Positions 12,501 through 24,500 of a stretch of 38,014 nucleotides of DNA are shown here, piece by piece (position 1 is the stretch's first letter; each line of letters starts with the position of its first letter). Under the pieces are notes generated by a model. The model searched no databases and was not told the origin of the DNA. It saw only the letters and a program-made list of their open reading frames with translations. The DNA comes from Cruorifilaria tuberocauda. Lineage: Eukaryota > Nematoda > Chromadorea > Rhabditida > Onchocercidae. The position numbers and the translations under genes were made by a program. The stretch spans positions 1 to 38,014 of the forward strand of contig JABVXU010000517.1 in the NCBI GenBank assembly GCA_013365365.1. The letters are read 5' to 3'.

Positions 12501-15500
12501 ACGTACACGTACGATACATCAGGAATTGAATCCTGTTTGGAATGAAAAATTTTTCTTGTAAGTTTCTAATACTTTCTTCGACGAGATCAATTAATTAATA
12601 CGTGAAAAAAGTGTACTTACTTAATAATTCACAAAATTTAACTTAACTTCATTATCGAATATTTCAAATTACGGTTTAGCCAATTAAAAACTAACTATTG
12701 TAAGTTATTGGTGGATAAAACGATCGATAAATTTGATGATTTTAATAATCTAACTCTCCTCTTTCTTCTTCAACCTTTTTAAATTATGTACGATTAAAAT
12801 TTCTCAATTTCCAACATTCATTTTAAGTTTATCTAAAATTTCGTCTCATTGAAAATTTTAGTACATCTGACAGTTCAATGTAAGATAAATCAACTCCAAC
12901 TAGATCAATACAATCAAATATAGATCATCCATTCAAGTAAAATCCAGCAAAATCAGCTCAAACCGGATTAACCCCGTGAAATATAGATTCATTCAGGTAC
13001 AGCCTACTAAAATCAGCTCCACTTAAATTAGGACCAAAGAGTTTCCTAAAGCCTTCTGGTATACCTTCTTCATGGTACTTCATTAGAACTTTAGCAATGT
13101 GTTTAGCTTAGCAAGTATTATAAGATAAAATACAACAATATATTGTTTACAACACAAATCATTCATGATATTGATATTGAATCAATAAATTTCAATTGAA
13201 AAATTCATAAATATGCATTAAGCTTAAATTAAGCTTAAACTTAAAAGAACGAAACTAAAAAAAAAGAGAGAAAGTTGAGGAAATAAAAATTTCGACGAGA
13301 AATGAAGAATGGAACTTTTTTGCATTCATTATTTGTTTTTGATTTAAAGAAATGATAAAATGACAGAGAAGAAAGAAGAAAAAGCTGTGAGAGAAAAAAA
13401 AAGGAAAAAGGCGTAAAAAGTTGGAAATAATTCTTCGAAATGAAAATAGGAATGTAAAATTAGCATGAAGTAATGAAGAAAAATGATGAAAGATTATTGA
13501 GCAGATTTAAAAAGGAAAGTATGATAAAATTAAAAGAAGCCTTCATAGATAAAGACTAGTAAAGGAAGGTCCTTATAGGCTTTTTATCGTAGGCCTAAAA
13601 AATGTTGATTACTATGAAATAGGAAGTTAGCTTAAAGAGAGCACTATTCAGAGATGCTACATGCAAATTTTATTTTATTTTTTTCTGTTAAATACTGAAA
13701 TTTGTAAATAATTTATTTTAAGCTGTTTGAAGAAAAGGTATTTGATAGTTTCGCTTCTTCATATTATTTCATACTATTTCACTTCTACTTCTAGTTATTA
13801 TCAGCTTACTTCTACTTCATACTTTACTTTCATACTTTACTAGCTTACTTCTACTTCATACTATACTTTTTCTGTTTTAAATTTCTGGCTTAATTTCTAC
13901 TTCTAACTTCTAGCTTCTTTTAGCTTACTTCCACTCCACCTTCTGGCTATTATCGCCTTATCTCTAGTTCAAACTTCCGGTTATTACCATTTTGCTCCTA
14001 CTTCTAATTTCGGGCCATCGTTACCTTACTTCTACTTCAAACTTCTGACTATTTCAACTTCCACTTCTAATTATTATCAGCTTACTTCCACTTCAAGTTT
14101 CCGGCCATTACTATCTTATCTCTACTTCAAACTTCTAGCTGTTAACATTAGTTTCTACTTCAAAGTTCTGGCTATTTCAGCTTACTCCCACTTTAAATTT
14201 CTGGCCATTATCGTCTTTTAACTACTTCAAACTTTCTGCTAGTCCTTTTTTAATCCAATTTAATCTGCCTGGTAAACTTTATCTTCATTATGGAGCATTT
14301 AAAAATATATTGATTGAAAAATTATTTTACGTGAAATTTCTTTTATTTCTGTTAAAGTAAATTTAAGAAAGTTTAGCCAAAATGTTTCAATTCTCAGATG
14401 ATAAATAATTAAATTAAATTTCCAAAGTTACAAATTACTAAATAACAAACAAAATAACTTTTTAAAAATATCTTAATTAAATGAACAATGTAAAAAGCTT
14501 TAAAAATTTATGTTTATATTTAGCTAACAGTTTAATCTAAGGTAATTTAAACTAAGTTATCACAAAATTAAATACTATTAAGATAACAAGTAATTCATTA
14601 ATTTTCTGATAATCAATGATATTCGAATAGATTCAACTTTAGTATAAGCACATAGCGTTTCAATTAACTTAAGCCCTAATTATACTTATCCTTTTTTTTT
14701 TCTCAATTTCCTGAAATAGATTTCAAATTGGAAAATACATTATGGTGAAAATGAAATATGATAGTTGTGAATTATCAGTGCATCTTCTAATGAATCAAGA
14801 ATTGAAGTCAGTTATCCGAGAGATTCTAAAATGAATTAATAAAAAGTCACCTTCTCATTTTTCACACATACAAAGACAAAAAAAAACATTTTTAGAATTT
14901 TAGAGTAATTTTGTTTGAAATTTAAAAATGAAAACAAAAAAAAATTGCAGTAAATTAAATATTCAAATGCAAATTAGAGATCAGATATAACAACTAATCC
15001 TATAATAGAAATAAAGTAATAAAGTACTCTTTTTAATCCTCATTTTTGTTATCTAATTTTAATTTCATGTTCTTAGGTAATTAATTTTGAAAAATTCAAA
15101 GAAATTTTAAACAATCAACCAATTAATTGAAGTCATAACTTTACACTCTCAATTAATTATTTGAAGTCATAATTTTAAGTAATCAGTAAATTGCTTGAAA
15201 TTATTTTTTTGTTATTTAATTACTGCTAGTCAATATGTATCTATTGCATTTCATTATTCAACCTTTGAACTATCATAATTTTAAATTGTTTATTTTGTTG
15301 TTATTTTTACCAACTAACAGTATCACTTAATGTTGTATCTCATTTCAGGAGTGATAACAGAAGTGATAAAATTCAACAGTGACAATAGTGATAATTTCAA
15401 GGGTAACAGTGATAAGATACACTGATAAAAGACTAAAAAATCTATGCAATGATTGAAATGGATAAGTAATGCTTTTTTCCTTCCTTCAAAATTTCAACCT

Positions 15501-18500
15501 TTTTATGCTTCGAATTATCAATGAATGATTTTTCCAAATTATCAAAGTTTTCTTTCAGACAAAAAAAATTTATTAAATAATTTTACTGATTACTTTCATT
15601 ATTTTTAATTGATAATTATTTTTTTTTCACTTTTACTTTTCTTTCATTTTCATTTTCATTCTAACATATTCGCTCGAATCACTATAAAATTACACTTACC
15701 TATGCCTACGATAGCTTACTAAATTATGAATTATATGACAACTACGAAATACTACAAAATATCTCATCTAAATTATGCAAATAATTCGTTTGTATTGTAA
15801 AAAATCGAGTATAGCAATCGTTAATAATGATGATAGAAATAATAGTAATAAAAATAATTAATAATCCGGATCACTATAAAATTACTCGTTTTGATAGCTT
15901 ACTAAATTATAAATTATAGCTACAACACAATGAAATATCTCTTGAATTATGCAAATGATTAAATCAAGTATAACAATAATGCTAATAATAAGTAACGATA
16001 ACAATAATAATTAATAATTCGAATCACTATAGAATTAAGCATTATGATAGCTTACTAAATTATAAATTATACTATAACACTACGAAATATTTCGTGAATT
16101 ATGCAAATGATTCGTTTGTATTGCAAAAAATCAAGTATAGGAATTGTTAATAATGATAATAAAAATAATAATAACAATAGGAGTGATTAATAAATATGAT
16201 AATAATATTATCAATGATAAGAAAGGGAAAAATATTGAGGAGAAATGATGATATTTGTTGAGGAAAAAGATGAGAATAATGATATGACTAAATTTTAATT
16301 TATCTTTTATCCTTTAAATATGCAATATAAAATAATTGAAAAAAGTTGTGCAACAAAACGAATTATATAATCTCTATTAGAATTTTTGGAAAAAAAAGTT
16401 TTTACAGATGACATCATTATTAATTAATATTGGATGAAAAATTTAATGATATGGAAAAAAACTTTAGTGATAAATACAATTCTTATCATATCACCCTTCT
16501 TTCTTCCGTAAATTGCACTTCAAAGTATAAAAGTAAAGAGAATCTATATAAAGCTTCTTTTAACCTTTAAAAAATCTCTTCCTATCAAAAAATGTAATGA
16601 CTTTTGCTCGATGTTAACAGAAAAAAGAAAAATTCAAAATGACTTCGTTTAATATCAAATTATAATTTAGGAGTATCTCAATATCACTGAATCAATCAGG
16701 AATGATAAATAAAAGTAGTAAAAGTGATATAAGATATGATTAGAATTAAATTCCTAATTCTGATAAATTGCCAAAAGTGTTTTTTCACAAATTTCAGGAA
16801 TAATTGATTTTTCATACCTGAAATTAATTTTTCGTCTCCGTCTTCTACCCAAAATCATCATTATCAATATTACTATTATTATTGTTATTGTGAAGAATTA
16901 TGCTAACATAATTGTGATAATTTAAAAGTAATATTACAGTTTAATTAGTAATAAACTACTTCTAGTACTCCTAAATCATATTTCTAAATATAATACTACA
17001 GAAATATGATAAAAACAAAAAAATGATATCCTTTAGATATGAATAAGTTATTGATATCAGTAGAGTAAGTTATTGATATCAGTTATTGATATCAGTAGAG
17101 TAAGTTATTGATATCAGTTATTTGATATCATATATGGAGAACCGACTATCAAATGAAATAGAGTTAGCATCAAGGCTTGATTACAAATCAATGAATGGAT
17201 ACTCCGGTTGAAAAAATACTGGATACGTTTACAGTACCAGATACTCCACTTGAAAGTACAGTACCGGATGCTTCATTTGAAGGAGTAAAGCTTCTGATAA
17301 GTAAAGTATTAATGTTTTTTTCAGAATAGATTCCTCACAGAAAGCAGTATAGGTTGTCAAATGATTTTAATTTTAGGTATAAAAGAAGTTAACGGATAAT
17401 TTTGCATGTGAGTGATATTCAACAATAAATAGAGTAAAGTAAGAAATGCTTACATTAATGCAAAATGATTTTTTAAGAGTAAGTTAAATGATATTCAAAT
17501 ATAAATAATTAAATTCATTGAAGAATATTTTTCAAGCATTTTAATCCAATACCAATATTAATAATTAATTCATTATCGATGTAAATGTCTCTTCGAAAAA
17601 TATTTGCAACTCTTAAATGATAGGAATTAGTTTGAATTAAATTATTTAGATTATTATGAATTTAAAAATCTATTTTGATAGACTACAGTGTGTGAAAGAA
17701 TTTTCATTTGGAAAGGATAGCATACGATAAGTTGATATTTATCAAAAATTACGATTAGCATATGATAAGCTATCATTTTTTAAATTACAATTATTTGAAT
17801 TAACAATCCTCGAGTGTTATTTTGTATTTTATTGAGATTAAACTTAGTAATGTGATCATGAATAGCGCATGATCAGCATACGATCAAGCGATCATTTTTG
17901 AAAAATTACGATTAGCATATGATCAAGCGATCATTCTTTAAAAATTACGATTATTTAAACTGATTAATCTTCGGATATTATTTTGTATTTTTGAAATTAA
18001 ATTGAGTAATATTAAAAATTCTTTTGGTATGCAAATTATTAGCATATGAATGTTTATTTGAAGCATTTCAGCTTTTCCCTTTTTTTTTTCTTAAACTTTA
18101 TTTCAAATTTAAAAAATTCAAGCAATGCCTGAGATAATTGTGAATCTCTTTCATCAATGAAATGCGCATATTTCAAGCTTTTGAAAGCAATTTAATTCAG
18201 CTCTTATCTTCTCCATCTACTAGTTATTTTCAAACACTTTTAAATTTATTGATTATTTTTGCATCGGAAAAAATCTCGCGATATTTCAGATGAAAGAATA
18301 AAGAATAATCCTAAACTAAATCAAAAGATAACCTTAATTCCCAACGTTTGGCATGCATTCTCATAAGCTTGATGCCATAATTTTTTGTAGTTTTTTCTTG
18401 ATGGTATCGAATTGGTTGTATTGGTCTTTTCGATATCAGTCCTGAAAATAAAATAAGTTCCTTTTTTTTTTATACTAAAAAGGAATTTATTAAATTACTA

Positions 18501-21500
18501 ATAAATTACGATAAGTGGTAAATTGATAATAAGGAATTTAATGATTAAAAAATTTTGTTATTAACTTTTTAATTACAATTCTTTTCAATAATATCAACCG
18601 TAAATATCATTGTAAATTCTTTTAATTATTTAATTAAAAATTTCATTCAGCAAAATATATTTTATCTTATCATATTTAATTTTTAATTAAATAAACTCAA
18701 TTTTAAAAAAAATTAAAATAATTGAAGTTAAAAAATTTTTTAATATTTATCATCGAATTGAGCTGAGAAAGAAATTGTAAAACTTTATCAGAACTTAGAT
18801 TATTTCTATTCTCTAACAAAAATGACATATTACTGATTACTAATAAAATTATCAAAACATTCGTTTGTAAAACTTAAAGCATTTCAAAATTTTTTCCAAC
18901 CTTTGTTTCCCTCAATGAAATAAATTTCATATTAAATTATTCCATTTTTCAATTAGTGTTAATTAGTATAAATTAATTAGTACAAATTAAGTTCATTTTT
19001 CTTTCTAAGAAAGTTTAAATTTTCACTTTTACTTGACACAAAATATATTCGATAAATCTTTCTTACTTTTATTATTACTATTAATTACTTTACTGCTTTC
19101 ACTATTACTACTAATAAAATCAAAAGTTAATTATAATTATCATATTAATTACTTTACTAGTTTTCACTATTAATAAAACTAAAAGTTAATCATTATTATC
19201 AATAAATATCATTTAAAATTAATACATTTTTTGCATATCATTCACTATACAGTACTATGCATATCATACAGGTATCCTTACATTTCATGCATCTTTTCTT
19301 CAAAAACAAAATTTTCATATTTAAATTTTAATCGATATTTAAAATTTTAAATTATATAAACATTTTGGAAATTATATGAAATTATTCATATACGATTACT
19401 TGTTATCCTCTTCCGCTGTAAATTGCACTTTTGTTGTTCGTGATTGTATTTCATCATTTTCTCGATTTTCAAACGAATATTGTGACCTATCAAAATCACT
19501 TGACCTTTGTCGTCTTCTGCAAATATTAAATAAATTTCAAAAAAAAAAAAAGAAAAACTGTTGGCCATTTCGGCATACTAAAAAAAATTTTAACATATAA
19601 AAAATCGAAAAATCAAAATTGATTTTTTGCTATATTACATGATATATTATGTATTACCTTATTACTTTGTACTATATTACTTATGTTATTTATTATTACT
19701 ATTTTATACAAGATATTATATATTACTTTTTATCGTTATATTATTACTTTGTATTACTTTATACTTTATTATTTTACTTACTATATTCTGTATTATTACT
19801 ATTTTATGCTAGATGTTATATATTACTTTTGTTTACTTAAAATAATTAAAAGAAAAAATGTGAGGAAAGATTGAAATACTTTTCGGGGGTGGAATATTGC
19901 TCGCTATTAAAATTATATTTGATATCATTGAAATGACCAATGGAACCATTCGGTAATTGTACACTACGGGTTGATCCATAATCATCTGATTCTTTCAAAT
20001 AATGATCCGATTCTAAACGACTAAATGATTCACGTTCCGATTCTGATGCTGGCATATCATATTGATCTGTTTTTGTTGTAACTGATTTATTCCTATAAAT
20101 TTTATCAATGATACATTGATTTATTATCAGTATTAATGTTAATAAGTACTGTTTTTTTTTGTGAATAAATCTACACTGATAAATATAGCAATATTGATTT
20201 TTCCAACACAAAAGAAGGATTCGAAAAATAATTTTTGTATATCATCTACCGCATCGTGCAGTATCATACAGTGCAAATTATCTTCAAAGAAAATGTTAAA
20301 ACTTAATTAATCTTAATTAAGCTCAATTAAAGTCAGCTTAATTAATCAGTATTAGAAGTAATTAATCGAATTATCAATTAATCTTATTTGTTTGTTTTAA
20401 TTTTCAATTTTAAATGATAGATGAAAAAGTTAAGAGAGATTTTATTTTGTTCACTCACTGCATAATCGTTGGATAATCATTCCACATCTCATCATTATCA
20501 TCATCATCATCACCACCACGATCACCATCATCATCATCAACATCATCATCATCATCATTATCAGTATCAACATCGTCATCATCATCATCATCACCGTGAT
20601 AATGCCTTCATAAGAAAAATTGATATTTTTTTTTTTGAAAAGAGACGAATCAAATTTTAATAAAATGCTTTCTAAATTAAGCTTAATTCAAGAAATTGAA
20701 TTTTTAAAAAAATTTTTTCTTAAATTAAGCTCACTTCAAATTTCATAAGCAATCATACCTTTCCATAACAATATTAATTTATGGTAAGATTTATTTTTTT
20801 CATATAAATTTAAATATTATTATTGTTTATAAGGAATGATAATATTGATTTTTTTCATACATTAATCATTACTTAATAAAATTTATAAAATTTAGTTTAA
20901 AAAAAGAATTTTTATAAATTCATTTATCATTTAATTAATTAATATTAATTACAATGATAAATGAATTAAGAATCTTTGATAGGAAATGCCAAGTGAAATT
21001 TGTTAAGCAGATAACCTCTAACCTTCTCATCGGAAAAGCAGTTGAATGGATTAGTTTTGGACGACTATTATAGGATAATGGTTCCTGTTCTTCCGTCCAG
21101 TCCATCATATTTTGTTCATCCTCCCAATCTTCCCTGAAACTGGAAAAAGAAAAATTAGAAGAATAACTTTTTGAACAATCATAAAATCATTTAAAATCTA
21201 AACGATTATCATTTTATGATTGTAATTGATGAAGTATAAACTATTTCTTTTTCGACAATTACAGTGAAAAAAGAATTACACAATTATTAGTTTAATTCTT
21301 TAAATTACTATTACAACAAATAGCATTATTGCTATTGCAAATTATAATAAATTATTGCTGCATAATTATTAGCTATTAGTATCATAGACAATTATATGAT
21401 TGATAATTTATTGCTAGCAATAAGCTTTAATTATTGTTTCTAGCCTAGCAATAGCTTTAATGTTTGCCGAAATTGAATTGCCTTTAATTGATTACAAATT

Positions 21501-24500
21501 AAATAAAAAAGATTTAATAATTACACCAATAGCTTTTACTTCATTTTCATTTATCGAGAACAAACAACAGTTAATTATACCAAAATTTAAATTTTCCACT
21601 TTTCGTGAATAACACGACGATAGGTAATTAAACCAAAATTTAAACTTTTGAAATGATTAAATATAAAATGATTACTTTTTACTGATTATCATGCATGAAG
21701 AAGTTTCATATGTCGACTGCTATTTTAAGAAAAAAATGTGTACTGCTATTATTACTTATGTAATTTACTTCAGTGAAAAAAATCAATCAAAATTAAGCTA
21801 GCAATGGAAGATAGGAATTAAGTGAAAAATTTTACTTAATTTTGTTAGTAACTAAGCAAAAAGAAATAAATCAATCAAAACTAAGCTAAAGTAAAAACAC
21901 GAAAGAGAGAGGAGAGAAAGAGAGAAAGAGAGAATGAAAAAGGATGTCATTCGAAATGGTAAATAAATCGAAAAGTTTTTTGTAGGTAAGTAAACGAATA
22001 CCAAATTACTATTAATAATATTCATATCATTATTATAGTAGGAAAAAAATCAAAGTAAATGATAGTTTTATTATATTATTAAATTTTTTTACTTGCATAT
22101 TAGTAAGACGAAAGTTAAAAGTTAAGTAATGAATAAATAAAATAAAGTATTGAATATTAACATTTCTAGAAGTACTAGTTAGGATTACATTAATTTGAAC
22201 TGAAATAAATAAAATGGACTAAAGGGTAATGGAAATAAGAATTGAATAATAGCTATTGAAAGTACTGATAAGCATTATCAGTGATAAATATGATACTTCT
22301 TGCTATTTTATGAATTATTAAGATTGAAAGAAAAAAATAAGTATCTCACCTTAATTCATTATCATTATGATATTCATCATCTTTGTGTTGCTCACTGGAT
22401 GTACTGGGATGGAAGTAATCATCCGGTTGTCCGGTTGAATCATAATAGTGTCTAGTATGATATTCGTTATCATAACTATAATCAATAATTTTTACTTATT
22501 ATTAACAAAATTATCGATAATCTATTTCGTAAAAAGCAATCCTTAAAAGCTTGAAAGTTTTGAAATAAAATTTCAGACGCAATTTTCAAAATAACTTGAG
22601 AAAGAGAAAATAAATAAGGGATAAAGTTTTCAATAAAAATTTTTACAGTACCAAAAAAATACGTGAAAAACGTGTTACATGAATAACAAACAACGACCTT
22701 AAATTATTTCGACTTATTTCATGATGATCGTATTCATCGATATCTTCCACATTATATGCATTGCGTAACATGGAATTCTGTGTTACGGTTTCACGTGGAT
22801 ATCGACGACGTGACATTGAAGTACTTGTCTCCATCGGATATACGAGCATATCTTCATAATATTCAACTAAATTCACCAACCTTTCATTCATTCGAAATTT
22901 AACAAAAACTATTTTTTCCTTTTGTATTTCACGAAATTGTTAATGATGTGATTTAAATTAAATAAATTAATTTCCAATAATTAGCACAGATTTAAAAATA
23001 CATTTTAAATCTATGCTAATTGCTGAAAATCATTTTATTAAGCAAACTAACTTGAAGAAAAATTCTTTTGCTATTAACAGTTATTAACTTTAAAGGATTT
23101 TTAATTTTATATTAATTGTAAATAAGTTTTTAATTTCAATTTTTTGCAAAAAAACAGGAAAGAGAAGAAAAGTAAAAACTTTAAAAATTAGCAAAAAAAA
23201 AATTAATTATCATGAAGCCTGGTAGGATTACTAGGCATTAATCAGTTATCAAAGTAAGAAATATTAGTAATTTAAAACGATAATTAAAATTCCAATTAAA
23301 AATTTTCTGAAAATTTAAATTCCAAAAAAAAAAATATCCAAGAAAGCTAAATGTTTTAAAGCATCAAAAATTAGCTTCACCACCTGGATCACAGTTCTCT
23401 CAATTCAAAAGTGTAAACGTGTATACGTGTATGTGTGCATGTCTGTCTGTGCATGATGCATGTGCCATACGTATATGTGTTTGTATATGTGTATGTGATG
23501 GTATGCATGTGATGTATGTCTCCGTGAATGTATGTGTATGTGTGCACATATATATGTGTGTCTCTACATGTTTCCGTACATATCTGTACGTAAAGTACGT
23601 GAGTGTGTGTATGTGTAAGTGTTCGAATATATCCATGTTCTTGTATGTTTTCGTACAATTGTATCCGTGACGTACGTGAGTGTGTGTATGTGTAAGTGTT
23701 CGAGTATATCCATGTTCTTTATGTTTTCGTACGTTTGTGTATACATACGTGTATGTATATGCGTGCATGCATGTGTATATGTGTGCGTTTTCGTACGCTT
23801 GTGCATGTATGCACAAGTAATTTGTATCCGTGTTTGCGTTTTTGTATGCGTGCGCGTGTGTATGTGTGTGTACATATGTATTTGTTTATAAGTATGTTCT
23901 CGTACATTTGTACACGTAACGTACGTGAGTATGTATATCTGTATAAAAATGCACTGAGAAGAATTGAAAAGCATTACTGAGAGATAAGATAAGATAAAAT
24001 GGAAAGGGAAGAGAGTGACATTGGCGGAAAAAATATATGGCGTGACGTATGAAGAGAGAAATAAGAAAGAGTGAGATGATAATGGAAATAATTTTTAAAT
24101 GAAAAAATGAAGAGGAAACAAAAAAAAGAGGAAAAGAGGAAAGGAAAAGAAAGAGAAAAAGGAAGAAGGAAAACGAGAATAGATTGAGTGAAAGGAAGAG
24201 AAGAAGAAAGAGAGGAATAAAAAGAAGATGAATTAAATAGTAGAAAGTGAGATAATTGAAGGAAAAATGATTTAGTGATAGAATATGAAAAATTAACTTA
24301 TCATTTAAACGTAAGAAATAATTTAAAATCTGAAATAAATGAGCGGATGAGGCAATTAAATGCATGAATGAATGAATATTGCTCAGTGATAGCTGAAAAA
24401 TTAAAATAATTGGAGAGAGAGAGAGAGAGAGGGAGGGAGGGAGAGAGAGAGAGAGAGATGATGAGAGAGAAGAAAGAATCATTCGTAAAGATGATAACAA

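Larger units (their letters stand above)
5281..18332 (-). other. Upstream part of the 15.5-kb intron / putative internal promoter region
   Basis: 13 kb between exon m and the M-like exon. In C. elegans terms this would be the internal promoter region. It holds the 123-bp minisatellite, the TG microsatellite, the inverted C2B exon, the 8762-8950 frame and at least six degenerate repeat families. The stretches 7820-8750, 9000-9530, 11480-12415, 14250-15670 and 16200-17040 are AT-rich and show no gene. Confidence 0.65.
18442..22349 (-). other. Introns between exons i and m
   Basis: Four introns of 958, 363, 930 and 1210 bp around the symmetric exons. Apart from the TTAC tract (19627-19840), the CAT repeat (20487-20605) and a small GA run (21905-21935), they hold AT-rich sequence without recognisable features. 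Confidence 0.7.

Noticed and set aside
12250..12519. 89-codon minus-strand frame over the C2B exon
   Set aside because: It is the antisense shadow of the plus-strand C2B exon and resembles no protein.
12416..12557. The C2B exon as part of a separate C2-domain gene on the plus strand
   Set aside because: Its sequence is specifically UNC-13 C2B, and no neighbouring exon of any C2-domain gene was found on the plus strand within several kb.
20469..20660. His-rich plus-strand frame that looks like a metal-binding peptide
   Set aside because: It is a CAT trinucleotide repeat inside an unc-13 intron.
23886..24500. 204-codon Ser/Leu/Phe-rich minus-strand frame
   Set aside because: It is translation of a purine-rich block and GA microsatellite (pyrimidine-rich on this strand) joined to the TG satellite. 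It has no domain and no splice context fitting unc-13.
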